A stretch of 37,724 bases of DNA from Planctomycetota bacterium. Its GTDB lineage: Bacteria > Planctomycetota > UBA8108 > JACQVS01. Under the pieces are notes generated by a model, which was given only the letters and a program-made list of their open reading frames with translations, had not been told where the DNA came from and ran no database searches. The DNA lies in NCBI GenBank assembly GCA_016209605.1, contig JACQVS010000176.1, positions 1-37,724 on the forward strand. The letters are read 5' to 3'. Position 1 is the first letter of the stretch. Each line of letters begins with the position of its first letter. The translations under genes were made by a program, and so were the position numbers. Shown here in pieces: positions 23,459 to 31,958 of this stretch.

Positions 23459-24190
23459 TCAAAGACCGGCTTCCAGCAGCCGGCCAAAGAGAAGCGCCAG
23501 GGCCAGGACGTCCTGGCGGTTGTGGGCGAGGACCGGCTCGATCCAGCGGCGGTCGCCGCTCTTCACGTAAAGCTGGTAGCGCTCCGGCGCCTCCGCTCCC
23601 GACACCTCGCCGGGGCCGCGCTCGAGGCCTAACAGCCGCCGCTCCACGGTGCTCAGGCGGCAGTCCGGAAGCACCCCCTTCCAACGGCGGCGCACCTCGC
23701 GGAGGAGGTCGACGTGGCGCCCGCACTCGGGGAGCGGGATGCCGTGGCGGAAGGTGCGCTTTAGCAAGCGAGGGTGGTCGAAGCAGCGGCCGTTGAAGGT
23801 GACCCAGCAGCTCGCCCGGCCGAGAAGCTCCGAGGCGGCGCGCAGGAGCTGGGGCTCCCGCGAGGGATCCTCGGCGAGGAGCAGCTCCAGGCGCCAGGAC
23901 CGGGAGCCGTTCGCCGGGGGCCCCTCCCAGCTCAAGAGGCCGATGAGAAAAATGGGCGCGTCGCCGAGGCCGCAAGTCTCGATGTCCCAGAAGGCCAGCG
24001 GGCCGAACGGCTCCAGGCGCCGGGCTAATTCATCCCACCGATCGGGGCTTCCGAAAAGCTCCTCGGGAAAGCGCTCCCCTCCGGCGGCGAACCTCTCCAC
24101 CGAGCGGATGAGTCCGGGGGAGGATGGATCGGCCGGCCTCCGTGCAGGCGCCCCCTCCAGCAGTTTTTGACGCAATCGGATCAGGCGCAT
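23459..24190 (-). CDS. mrfB: RNase H-like exonuclease, MrfB/YprB type
   Basis: A 243-residue protein of the RNase_H_2/YprB family with a DEDD-type nuclease core: FWDIETCGLG (about residues 67-76), TFNGRCFDHP, and HNRQDVLALALL (about 221-232). In Bacillus subtilis MrfB is the exonuclease partner of the MrfA helicase in repair of mitomycin C-type DNA damage. It begins five bases after the stop of the helicase gene, in the same order as in Bacillus. It is shorter than Bacillus MrfB and lacks the C-terminal TPR part. No strong Shine-Dalgarno, so coupling to the helicase gene is likely. Confidence 0.85.
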   Translation of the reverse strand: MRLIRLRQKLLEGAPARRPADPSSPGLIRSVERFAAGGERFPEELFGSPDRWDELARRLEPFGPLAFWDIETCGLGDAPIFLIGLLSWEGPPANGSRSWRLELLLAEDPSREPQLLRAASELLGRASCWVTFNGRCFDHPRLLKRTFRHGIPLPECGRHVDLLREVRRRWKGVLPDCRLSTVERRLLGLERGPGEVSGAEAPERYQLYVKSGDRRWIEPVLAHNRQDVLALALLFGRLLEAGL

Positions 24191-24195
24191 GGCGG

Positions 24196-26724
24196 TCAGA
24201 GTTGTTTGAGGGCGCGCCGCACCCGGCCGGCGAGGCGCGGATCGATGGGCTCCCGGGTCTCGATCGCCGCCTCCCGCGGCCCCACGACGCCGGGCTCCAG
24301 GCGCGGCAGATACGGCTCCTTCTCCAGGAGGTCGTGGAGCAGGCAGCGCGCCGCCTCCTTGGGGTAGGGGAACTCCTTGATGGAAGGCTCCATGGCGATT
24401 TCGTAGCTGCTGAAGGCGGGCAGGACGCAGCTCGGGCAGCCGCTGGGGCAGCGGCAGGCGGTCAGATGGTCCAGCGCCGCCGCCAGTATCTCCTCGAAGC
24501 GCTCGTAGGCTTTCTCGGCGTAGCCGATGCCGCCCGAGTAAAGGTCGTAGACGAAAATCCGCCGGCCGTCAATGAAGTAGTCGATGTCCCGCGGATCGGC
24601 CATGACGAAGAGGGGCATGAGGCTGGTGAACAGGCGGCTCAAGCCGTGGAGGCCGCTCTGGAAGAAATCGGCGCCGAAGCGCATGGCCCTCTCGACCATC
24701 TCCTGGGGGATGTCGAGGTGAAGCGCCACCGTCTCCAGGATGATCGGCGGCAAGGCCACCTCGCCGTAGCCGATGTTCTCGGCGGTGTTGAACCGCACCT
24801 TCTTGTAGCCGGTGATCCGCGTCTCCACGGTCACCTCGGCCAGCTCGAGGGCGGTCTGCCGCCACGGCCTCGCTTCGATCTTTTCATCGGCGCGCACCTT
24901 TTTCTGGCACAGCGCCTGGGTGTAGTAGCCGCTGTCGTCCTTGCGCAGGCGGGCGATCTGATTGGTCACGTCCAGCTCCTCGACGAAGTGGGTCTCGGAG
25001 CGGTGGATGTAGATCGCCCCCTCGTAGAGGCTCAGCAGGCCGGCGACGTAGTCCAGCTCGCCGATGATGCGCTGGTTGCCGCTCTCGTAAATGGTGAAGT
25101 TCTCCTCGCCGACGGTGCGCAGTTTCACCTTTCGGGCCGGGAAATCATTCTCGATGTAATGCCACTTTCCCTCCGCCTCCCGCAGCTGGCCCGCCTCGCC
25201 GAGGAGCTGTAAGATGCCGCGCAGCGTTTTCCGGTCGCCGCCGGCGAAGAGGTCCGCGTCCTGATCGCCGAGGGGAAGCTCGTAAGCGGCGCAGACGAGG
25301 TGCTTGGTCAAGATGTAGGGGTTATCGGATTCGATGACCGCGGACTCGGGCGACTTCTCGAAAAAGGCCTCCGGGTGGCGCATGAAATACTGATCGATGG
25401 GCTCGCTCCCGCCGATCAGCACCACCAGGGAGCGCCCCGATCTCCGGCCGGCGCGCCCCGCCCGCTGCCGGAAGCTGGCGATGGTCCCCGGGTAGCTCAC
25501 CATCAAGGCGGCATCCAGCCCGCCGATGTCGATCCCCAGTTCGAGGGCGTTGGTGCTGACGACGCCGAGGAGCTCGCCGCGGAAGAGCCGCTTCTCGATC
25601 TGGCGCCGCTCCTGGGGGAGGTAGCCGGCGCGGTAGCTTTCCAGCTTCTCCGCCAGGGGGCGGGTGGAGGCGTTCCCCTTCAGCCGGTCCCAGACGTAGC
25701 GGAGGATCAGCTCGACCGTCGAGCGGGCCTGGCAGAAGCCGATGGTGCGGATGCCGCGCTGGAGAAGCTCCGGCAGGACCCGCACCGCCACCGAGAGGGG
25801 ACCCTTGCGGTAGCGGGAGCCGTCGGGGCGCTCCTCGACCGGCGGATTCCAGAAGACGTAGGTCCTCTCGCCGCGCGGCGATCCGTCCTCGTCGACCACC
25901 TCGAAGGGCTCGCCGGCGAGGCGCTCGGCCTGCTCGCGGGGATTGGCGATGGTGGCGGAAGCCGCGATGAACTGGGGCTTCGAGCCGTAGTGGGCCGCCA
26001 GGCGCCGCAGCCGGCGCAGAACATTGGCGACGTTCGAGCCGAAGATCCCCCGCAGGGAGTGGATCTCGTCGATGACCACGAAGCGCAGCCCGGTGAAGAG
26101 GCCCGCCCAGCCGCCGTGATGGGGGAGGATGGTCCGGTGCAGCATGTCGGGATTGGTGAAGATGATCCGGCCGCTCCGCCGCAGCCGCAGCCGCAGGGCC
26201 GGCTCGGTGTCGCCGTCGAAGACGCCGGCCTCGACCTCGAGGCCCAGCCCGGAGAGGAGTTCCTCGAGGGTGCGCATCTGGTCCTGCGCCAGGGCCTTGG
26301 TCGGGAAGAGGTAAAGCGCGTACCCCTTGCCGCCGCGCAGGAAGTGGTCGAGGACCGGCAGGTTGTAGCAGAGGGTCTTGCCGCTCGCCGTCCCGGATAC
26401 CACCACCACGTTGGCGCCGCTCTGGATGCGGCGGATCGCCTGGGCTTGATGGGAGTAGAGGCGGTCGATGCCGCGCTCCTGGAGGCGCTTCTTCAGGCGC
26501 CCATCGAGCCCGTAGAAATCTTCCCGCGGCCCTCCCTCGCCCCCGCCGTCTCCGCCGCTTTCCTCGGCAAAGCGCGCCGGGCGCGCCGGCTGATGTTCGA
26601 GCCACTCGATCTGAGCGGCGTTTTTGGGTGAGCGGAGGACTTCTTCGATGAACTGGGCGATCGGATCGACCGGCTGGGAGTCCGGCCGGCGGCCGGGGAG
26701 GAAATCGTCGGCTTTTCGGATCAT
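24196..26724 (-). CDS. mrfA: DEAD/DEAH-box helicase with DUF1998-type zinc cluster, MrfA/YprA
   Basis: An 842-residue superfamily 2 helicase. It has the Q-like motif YSHQAQAI, Walker A SGTASGKT (about 108-115), FPTKALAQDQ, the DEIH box (about 217), SATIANP, and the second RecA lobe with GIDIGGLDAAL and QRAGRAGRR. Near residues 757-767 the cysteine cluster CRCPSGCPSC marks the MrfA (YprA) C-terminal domain, which in the Bacillus protein binds zinc. It unwinds DNA with 3'-5' polarity and works with MrfB. Its ATG overlaps the stop of a tiny upstream ORF (ATGA). No Shine-Dalgarno was found, in keeping with coupling. Confidence 0.9.
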   Translation of the reverse strand: MIRKADDFLPGRRPDSQPVDPIAQFIEEVLRSPKNAAQIEWLEHQPARPARFAEESGGDGGGEGGPREDFYGLDGRLKKRLQERGIDRLYSHQAQAIRRIQSGANVVVVSGTASGKTLCYNLPVLDHFLRGGKGYALYLFPTKALAQDQMRTLEELLSGLGLEVEAGVFDGDTEPALRLRLRRSGRIIFTNPDMLHRTILPHHGGWAGLFTGLRFVVIDEIHSLRGIFGSNVANVLRRLRRLAAHYGSKPQFIAASATIANPREQAERLAGEPFEVVDEDGSPRGERTYVFWNPPVEERPDGSRYRKGPLSVAVRVLPELLQRGIRTIGFCQARSTVELILRYVWDRLKGNASTRPLAEKLESYRAGYLPQERRQIEKRLFRGELLGVVSTNALELGIDIGGLDAALMVSYPGTIASFRQRAGRAGRRSGRSLVVLIGGSEPIDQYFMRHPEAFFEKSPESAVIESDNPYILTKHLVCAAYELPLGDQDADLFAGGDRKTLRGILQLLGEAGQLREAEGKWHYIENDFPARKVKLRTVGEENFTIYESGNQRIIGELDYVAGLLSLYEGAIYIHRSETHFVEELDVTNQIARLRKDDSGYYTQALCQKKVRADEKIEARPWRQTALELAEVTVETRITGYKKVRFNTAENIGYGEVALPPIILETVALHLDIPQEMVERAMRFGADFFQSGLHGLSRLFTSLMPLFVMADPRDIDYFIDGRRIFVYDLYSGGIGYAEKAYERFEEILAAALDHLTACRCPSGCPSCVLPAFSSYEIAMEPSIKEFPYPKEAARCLLHDLLEKEPYLPRLEPGVVGPREAAIETREPIDPRLAGRVRRALKQL

Positions 26725-26870
26725 GGGCTGGAGGGCCGCACTTTCTTGGCGTCGCCCTGGGGGCGGCGCCGGCGTTTTCGGAAAGCGGCGGCCCGCTCCT
26801 TTCTCTTCAACTTCTTGGCGGATTCTTCGAGTTCTTCAAGCTTCTTTCGTTTTCCGGTGGAACCATCCAC
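26721..26870 (-). CDS. Tiny basic ORF translationally overlapping mrfA
   Basis: A 49-residue frame from GTG at 26868-26870 to TGA at 26721-26723. The TGA overlaps the mrfA ATG by the ATGA arrangement. The product is very rich in Lys, Arg and Glu (KRKKLEELEESAKKLKRKER, then FRKRRRRPQG), so an amphipathic helix with a basic tail. An in-frame stop lies three codons before the GTG. There is no Shine-Dalgarno, but a candidate promoter ends 11 bases upstream, so a near-leaderless message is possible. It could be a DNA-binding partner, a coupling leader, or an unused frame. Confidence 0.45.
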   Translation of the reverse strand: MDGSTGKRKKLEELEESAKKLKRKERAAAFRKRRRRPQGDAKKVRPSSP

Positions 26871-26881
26871 GCTGGCGGCCT

Positions 26882-26910
26882 ATATTAGCCAGCCGAGTCT
26901 GATGATGCAA
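26882..26910 (-). promoter_or_regulatory. Candidate promoter for the mrfAB transcript
   Basis: On the minus strand TTGCAT (26905-26910) and TAATAT (26882-26887) are 17 bases apart. The matches are partial (three and four of six), but the spacing is ideal and transcription would begin close to the GTG of the tiny ORF. Confidence 0.4.
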
Positions 26911-27008
26911 TCGGCATCTTCACGGACGAACCAGGGACAGGCAAAGGAGTCTGATAGACCCTATATCCGAAACATATTCGCAGCCTGCGGAGAATTTTTG
27001 TGATCCAA

Positions 27009-27062
27009 CGCTCTCTAATTCACTTTGCGTCTTAACTTTGCGTCCTTTGCGTCTTTGCGGTT
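27009..27062 (-). repeat. 54-base interspersed repeat, copy B
   Basis: On the minus strand it begins AACCGCAAAGACGCAAAGG and ends GAATTAGAGAGCG, matching copy A (17573-17626) at 49 of 54 positions. The palindromic GCAGCCTGCGGAGAAT lies beside it at about 26976. It occupies the leader of the sugar-acid gene cluster. Confidence 0.85.
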
Positions 27063-27073
27063 ATTATTGGGTT

Positions 27074-27102
27074 GCGGGCGGAGCGCGAAGCGCGCAGCCC
27101 GC
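27074..27102 (+). promoter_or_regulatory. Leader hairpin before the sugar-acid cluster
   Basis: GCGGGC (27074-27079) pairs with GCCCGC (27097-27102), and an inner GCGC-GAA-GCGC can extend it. It ends six bases before the GGAAGGAG ribosome-binding site. No T-run follows, so it is not a simple terminator; it may affect translation or message stability. Confidence 0.5.
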
Positions 27103-27118
27103 CTTAGGAAGGAGAATC

Positions 27119-28531
27119 ATGAACAGGCGAGACATGCTCAAGGTTCTGGGGCTGGGAACGGCCGCCGGCGCAGCCGGGTTCGGCCGATGGATTTCGGCGG
27201 CCGATGCCGAGGAGGTTCGCGGCCGGGTGAACACCCGTTCCGAGCCGTCGCGGTTGAAAATCACCGACCTGCGCGTGGTTCCCATGTACTGCCGGATGAA
27301 CAGTCACGTCATCCGCCTCGACACGGACCAGGGGATCCGCGGGTACGGGGAGGTGCGCGACGGGTCCAGCGCCACCTACGCGCTCCTGCTCAAGAGCCGC
27401 GTCCTGGGAGAGAACCCCTGCAACGTCGACCGGATTTTCCGCAAGCTGAAACAGTTCGGGGGCCACGCCCGGCAAGCCGGCGGGGTGGTGGCCATCGAGA
27501 TGGCCTGCTGGGATCTGGCCGGGAAAGCCTGGGGCGTGCCTTGCTGGCAGATGCTCGGCGGCAAGTTCCGCGACCGGATCCGCATGTACGCCGACACCGA
27601 GAGCAGCCCCGATCCGCAGGTGATGGGCCAGCGCTTGAAAGAGCGCCGCGCCCGCGGGTTCACCTTCTTGAAGATGGACCTCGGCATCCCTCTGCTGCGC
27701 GGCCTCGACGGCGCCTTGAGCTATCCTCCAGGCGGCGACGTCGATCCGTACCAGATGGGCTCGGGCGTTCTCCATCCTTTCACCGGCATCCGCATCGCCG
27801 AGAAGGGCCTGCGGAAGATTGCCGAGTATGTCGGCGCGGTGCGGGACATCCTCGGCTGGGATATCCCGCTGGCCGCCGATCATTTCGGCCACTTCGGCAT
27901 CGAGGACGCCGTCAAGCTCGCCCGGGTCCTTGACCCCTTCAACCTGGCGTGGCTCGAGGACATGATCCCGTGGTTTTACACCGACCAGTACGTGCGTTTG
28001 AAAAACTCCTGCACCACGCCTATCCTGACCGGGGAGGACATTTACCTCAAGGAAGGCTTCCTACCGCTGTTCGAGAAAATGGCGATCTCGATCTGCCATC
28101 CCGACTTGATGACCTCGGGAGGTTTGCTGGAAACCAAGAAGATCGGCGACCTGGCCATGGAGCGCGGCATCGGCATGGCCATGCACATGGCCGGATCGCC
28201 CGTGGGCCTCTTCGCCAGCCTCCACTGCGCCGCGGCCACGGAAAACTTCCTGGCCCTGGAGCATCACGACGTCGATACGCCGTATTACGATGGCCTGGTC
28301 GATGGGGTCTCCAAGCCGATCCTCGAGAAGGATGGCTTCATCCCGGTCCCGGACGGGCCGGGATTGGGGATCGAGCTGAACGAGGAGGCGGTCAAGGAGG
28401 CCATCCGGCGGCGCGGCAAGGACCCCAAGGAAGAGTTTTTCCCGCCGACCGACCAGTGGAATGCCGAGCGCTCCCACGACCGCTTGTGGAGCCGGCGGGA
28501 GCCGAGGAGAAAAATCAGCAACATTTCATAG
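27119..28531 (+). CDS. Tat-exported mandelate racemase-type enolase-superfamily enzyme (probable sugar-acid dehydratase)
   Basis: A 470-residue protein; the ATG at 27119 has GGAAGGAG upstream. The N-terminus MNRRDMLKVLGLGTAAGAAG is a twin-arginine signal. The catalytic pattern fits the mandelate racemase subgroup: K185-M-D187, metal ligands Asp254, Glu280 and Glu306, and general base His356. The spacing 26, 26 and 50 residues equals that of mandelate racemase (Asp195, Glu221, Glu247, His297). KxD in place of KxK points to dehydratase activity on a sugar acid rather than racemisation. About 40 residues are inserted between KxD and the first ligand. It leads a cluster with RraA-like and UxuA-like exported proteins. 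The substrate is unknown. Confidence 0.85.
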   Translation: MNRRDMLKVLGLGTAAGAAGFGRWISAADAEEVRGRVNTRSEPSRLKITDLRVVPMYCRMNSHVIRLDTDQGIRGYGEVRDGSSATYALLLKSRVLGENPCNVDRIFRKLKQFGGHARQAGGVVAIEMACWDLAGKAWGVPCWQMLGGKFRDRIRMYADTESSPDPQVMGQRLKERRARGFTFLKMDLGIPLLRGLDGALSYPPGGDVDPYQMGSGVLHPFTGIRIAEKGLRKIAEYVGAVRDILGWDIPLAADHFGHFGIEDAVKLARVLDPFNLAWLEDMIPWFYTDQYVRLKNSCTTPILTGEDIYLKEGFLPLFEKMAISICHPDLMTSGGLLETKKIGDLAMERGIGMAMHMAGSPVGLFASLHCAAATENFLALEHHDVDTPYYDGLVDGVSKPILEKDGFIPVPDGPGLGIELNEEAVKEAIRRRGKDPKEEFFPPTDQWNAERSHDRLWSRREPRRKISNIS

Positions 28532-28544
28532 AAAGGACGGTTCC

Positions 28545-29489
28545 ATGAAACCGATGCTTTGCGCCCTCATTTACGCCGCCGCGGCGGTGGCGGCCGCCGC
28601 CGGACCGGCCGCCGCCCAGCCGGGCGTGTTCTCCAGGGAAAATATGATCAAGTTCACGCCGCTCTGGAAAGGGGAGCGCTTCCCCGACGGCCGGCCCAAG
28701 GTGCCTGACGACCTCCTCAAGCGGGTGAAAGAGGTTTCCATCGAGGAGGCCTGGGAGGTCTGCCGCAATCACGGCTACAATTACCAGTTCGAGGGGAACT
28801 GGACCATCACCGGAAAGGATCCGGCGCTGGTCGGGCGGGCCCTCACGGCCTGCTTTCTCCCCTCGCGGCCCGATGTCCATCAGGTCATCGAGGAGGAGGG
28901 GAAGAAGGAGAAGCGCATCGGCGGCCAGAATTCCTGGGTGATCGACACGGTGGTCAAGGGGGACGTCATCGTGGTGGACCTGATGGGGAAGGTCGAGTGG
29001 GGGACGTTCATGGGAGACAACCTGGCCAATTCCATCTGGGCCAAGAGCGGCGGCACGGGCGTGGTGGTCGACGGCGGGGCCCGAGACCTCGAAGGCGTCG
29101 AGGAGATTCCGGACTTCACCACCTTCACGCGGGGCTGGGACCCTTCGTTCATCAAGGACGCCATGCTGATGGGCATCAACACGCCGATCCGCATCGGCAA
29201 GGCGCCGGTGATGCCGGGAGACGTGGTGCTGGGGAAGCGCGAAGGCGTCATCTTCATCCCGGCCCACCTAGCCCAGGAGGTGGTGGAGCGGTCGGAGGAG
29301 ATCCGTTTGCGCGACCAGTTTGGCCATCAGCGGCTTCGCGAGGGGAAGTACACTCCCGGCCAGATCGACCGCGCCTGGACCGAGGAGATCGAGAAGGACT
29401 TCAAGGAGTGGCTGAAGGCCCGGCGCGACCAGTTGACGCCGTTTCAGCGCGAGAAGCTCCTCGGAGAAAAGGGAGAAAAGGCCCGCTGA
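28545..29489 (+). CDS. Exported RraA-like protein (class II aldolase of the HMG/CHA type)
   Basis: A 314-residue protein with GAAAGGA before the ATG at 28545. The first 25 residues are a Sec signal peptide ending AAA, before QPGVFS. The core has the RraA-family series GDVIVVDLMG, MGDNLANS, then GVVVDGGARD: Asp158 and Arg180-Asp181 approximate the metal and substrate motif D-x20-R-D of 4-hydroxy-4-methyl-2-oxoglutarate aldolases. A charged helical extension of about 70 residues follows. True RraA inhibits RNase E in the cytoplasm, which an exported protein could not do, so an aldolase or lyase acting on a 2-keto sugar acid fits better. It sits 13 bases after the dehydratase gene. Confidence 0.8.
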   Translation: MKPMLCALIYAAAAVAAAAGPAAAQPGVFSRENMIKFTPLWKGERFPDGRPKVPDDLLKRVKEVSIEEAWEVCRNHGYNYQFEGNWTITGKDPALVGRALTACFLPSRPDVHQVIEEEGKKEKRIGGQNSWVIDTVVKGDVIVVDLMGKVEWGTFMGDNLANSIWAKSGGTGVVVDGGARDLEGVEEIPDFTTFTRGWDPSFIKDAMLMGINTPIRIGKAPVMPGDVVLGKREGVIFIPAHLAQEVVERSEEIRLRDQFGHQRLREGKYTPGQIDRAWTEEIEKDFKEWLKARRDQLTPFQREKLLGEKGEKAR

Positions 29490-29541
29490 AAACCCCGGCT
29501 CGCCGGCGGCCAGGATCAAGAATTCATCGGAGGACATCGGC

Positions 29542-30660
29542 ATGGCCAGCGAACAGAGTTTCATTCCATCCCGTCGGGATTTTCTGGCGGCCTCGGGCGC
29601 GGCGATGGCCCGAATAGCCGGCGCCGGCGCTCCCCGGTCCGGCGTCGAGGCCGGCTCCGCCGATCCGCCCGCCCGGACGGCAGCGAGAATGGAAATCGCC
29701 GAGATTTTACCGCCGCCGCCGGGCCGGTTGTGGCGGCTGGTGAAACAGTGCGGCGTCCAGCAGGTGGTGGGCACCTGGGGCAGGGATCCCCAGCCTGAAG
29801 GCGGCGCCGCCCCCTGGAGCTATGAGCCCCTGGCCAAGCTCAAGGAGACTTATGAGAAGGAGGGGTTCCGGCTGGCCGTGCTCGAGTGCCGGCCGCCGAT
29901 GAACAAGATCAAGCTCGGGCTTCCCGGCCGCGACGAGGAGATCGAGGCGGTCTGCGAGCTCCTTCGCAACCTGGGGAAGCTGGGCATCCCGGTGTGGTGT
30001 TACGAGTGGATGCCGGTGATGAACTGGCTGCGGACGTCGACAGCGTTGCCATCCCGCGGGGGCGCGCTGGTGACCGGCTTTGACTTTGCGAAGATCAAGG
30101 ATGACCCGCTGACCGAGCACGGCCAGGTCGCCGAAGAACGATTGTGGGAGAACTTGAAGTACTTCCTCGAGCGCGTGGTTCCGGCGGCCGAGAAGGCCGG
30201 CGTCAAGCTGGCCATGCATCCCGATGATCCGCCGCTCTCGCCGATTCGCGGGTTGGGCCGGATCCTGCGCAGCGTGGAAAATTTTCAAAGACTTCTGGAT
30301 CTGGTTCCGAGCCCCGTCAACGGCATCACTTTCTGCCAGGGGAACTTCACGCTCATGACCGATGACCTGCCCGGGGCGATCCGGCGCTTCGGGGAGCAGA
30401 AGAAAATATTCTTCGTGCACTTTCGCGACGTCCGCGGCACGCCTGAGAAATTCGAGGAGACGTTCCACGATGATGGAAAGACCGACATGGCCGCTTGCAT
30501 GCGGGCTTACCGCGACATCGGCTTCGGCGGCGTCTGCCGGCCGGACCACGTGCCGACCATGGATGGGGACTCGAACGACCAGCCGGGTTATTCCACCATC
30601 GGCCGCCTCTTCGCCATCGGCTACATCCGCGGGCTCCAGCAGGCGGTTTACTCCGGCTGA
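29542..30660 (+). CDS. Tat-exported UxuA-like mannonate dehydratase / TIM-barrel isomerase
   Basis: A 372-residue protein with GGAGG about 9 bases before the ATG. SRRDFLAASGAA at residues 10-21 is a typical twin-arginine signal. The mature part is a UxuA-type TIM barrel: HPDDPP with His226, FCQGNF with Cys265, HFRD with His293, and DHVP with Asp335. This His-Cys-His-Asp set is the metal site of mannonate dehydratases, which convert D-mannonate to 2-keto-3-deoxygluconate. Export is unusual for UxuA. It is the third gene of the cluster, 52 bases after the RraA-like gene; its 3' end overlaps the convergent GNAT gene by 13 bases. Confidence 0.82.
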   Translation: MASEQSFIPSRRDFLAASGAAMARIAGAGAPRSGVEAGSADPPARTAARMEIAEILPPPPGRLWRLVKQCGVQQVVGTWGRDPQPEGGAAPWSYEPLAKLKETYEKEGFRLAVLECRPPMNKIKLGLPGRDEEIEAVCELLRNLGKLGIPVWCYEWMPVMNWLRTSTALPSRGGALVTGFDFAKIKDDPLTEHGQVAEERLWENLKYFLERVVPAAEKAGVKLAMHPDDPPLSPIRGLGRILRSVENFQRLLDLVPSPVNGITFCQGNFTLMTDDLPGAIRRFGEQKKIFFVHFRDVRGTPEKFEETFHDDGKTDMAACMRAYRDIGFGGVCRPDHVPTMDGDSNDQPGYSTIGRLFAIGYIRGLQQAVYSG

Positions 30661-31187
30661 CGCCGGTTCAAGTCCTCCCGGAGGATGGCGAAGCGAAAAT
30701 GGTCGACCGGTTTCCCGTATTTCGTGGGCCGGCTTTTCAGCCGGCCTTCCCGGACGAAGCCCGCCTTCAAGAGGACCCGCGCCGAGGGATGATTCCACTC
30801 GAAGACGTAGGCGAAGATGCGCGCCAGGTCGAAATTCTGGAAGGCCCATCCGGCCAGCGCCCGGACGGCCCGGGTGGCGATCCCTTTTCCCCAGAAAGGC
30901 TGCCCGAGCCAGTAGCCGATCTCCGCCGATCTCCTGGATCCCTCCTCGTGCAACTTGATGCCGATGCTGCCGATGGCCTCTTTCGATGAGGCGATGGCAA
31001 AATGGGTCTCCGGACGGTCCTTGAGGGCCTTTCTGATCCAGGCCCTGGCGTCTTTTTCGGTGTAGGGGTGGGGAAAAGTGCGGCGGAGGTTTTTCCAGAC
31101 CCCGCGATGGTTGGCGTATTTGACCAGCGCTTTCACATCGCCCCGCGACCAGCTCCGGATCTTCCAGGCTCCGATTTCAAGCTCCAT
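30648..31187 (-). CDS. GNAT acetyltransferase, RimJ/RimL type
   Basis: A 179-residue protein from the ATG at 31187 (TTG at 31193 is an alternative). The acetyl-CoA-binding pattern GQPFWGKGIATRAVRALAGW holds the Q/R-x-x-G-x-G/A motif of the family, preceded by SAEIGYWL and followed by the RimJ/RimL-like NHPSARVLLKAGFVREG. These enzymes acetylate the N-terminal amine of ribosomal proteins or other substrates. The start is two bases after the methyltransferase stop, so the two are cotranscribed. Confidence 0.88.
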   Translation of the reverse strand: MELEIGAWKIRSWSRGDVKALVKYANHRGVWKNLRRTFPHPYTEKDARAWIRKALKDRPETHFAIASSKEAIGSIGIKLHEEGSRRSAEIGYWLGQPFWGKGIATRAVRALAGWAFQNFDLARIFAYVFEWNHPSARVLLKAGFVREGRLKSRPTKYGKPVDHFRFAILREDLNRRQPE

Positions 31188-31189
31188 GG

Positions 31190-31918
31190 TCAACGCGGCC
31201 TGCAGACATAAATGAGCCTCCCTGACCGTTTACTTGGCCTCGAGAAGGCATCGGCATCATACTTTTTGAAATCGAATCCCGTTGTGTCCAGCAGCGTCTC
31301 GATCTCGCGGGCATGATAACCTCGTTCCCAGTGCTCCTCATCGAATTTTTTGTAAAACCGTCCCGTTTTCAAGAAGCCGATGATGCGGCAGCGCCCTAGG
31401 GCGCGGCCGGCGTCGAAGGAGGACTGGATAATAACCGTGGACCGGGAGTCGTCAAGGAGGGTGGCGCCGCGCCAGCGGTCCTGAAGGCCAGTAAAAGTGT
31501 TGACGTCGAAGGCGAACAGCCCCCCTGGATTCAAGTGGCGGAGAACCTTGCGAAAGACCCTTTCCAAATCGCGGGCCGATCGCAGATAATTCAAGCTGTC
31601 GTACAGGCAGGTGATGACGTCGAACTTTCGTTCCAGTGAAAGCGCGCGCACATCGCCTCGTATAAACTCGGTGTCCGGAAGGTTTCTCCTGGCGTGCCGG
31701 AGCTGGTGCTTCGACAGATCCAGTCCGACGGTCGAGAAGCCGTGCTTGCGGGCCAGCTTCAGAAGGGAACCCGTGCCGCAGCAGAGGTCGAGCCAGGTGG
31801 AGGCATCTGGATTTGCCCGTTGCACGGCTTTCCAGATGAAGGGCCACATTTTAGCCCCCCAGGAAGCCCACTTGTCGTTGTACACAGCAGCGAAATGTCT
31901 TCCGTAAATCGGTTTCAT
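31190..31918 (-). CDS. SAM-dependent class I methyltransferase
   Basis: A 242-residue protein from ATG at 31916-31918; the frame continues upstream but there lies antisense to surE. The Rossmann motifs are clear: motif I LDLCCGTGSLLKLARKHG, the acidic residue in VGLDLSKHQL, GDVRAL, and FDVITCLYDSLNYL, then LNPGGLFAFDVN. The C-terminal part has beta-strand sequence typical of small-molecule methyltransferases. The Shine-Dalgarno is weak. Its start region overlaps, on the other strand, a potential surE ATG. The substrate is not known. Confidence 0.85.
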   Translation of the reverse strand: MKPIYGRHFAAVYNDKWASWGAKMWPFIWKAVQRANPDASTWLDLCCGTGSLLKLARKHGFSTVGLDLSKHQLRHARRNLPDTEFIRGDVRALSLERKFDVITCLYDSLNYLRSARDLERVFRKVLRHLNPGGLFAFDVNTFTGLQDRWRGATLLDDSRSTVIIQSSFDAGRALGRCRIIGFLKTGRFYKKFDEEHWERGYHAREIETLLDTTGFDFKKYDADAFSRPSKRSGRLIYVCRPR

Positions 31919-31958
31919 GAAGCGTATTTTAACCCCAAGCCAAAAATATGGAGGCGCC

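Noticed and set aside
25300..26631. A 443-codon plus-strand frame opposite mrfA
   Set aside because: A GC-rich shadow with Gly/Ala/Val/Asp bias and no recognisable domain; the minus strand has a complete helicase.
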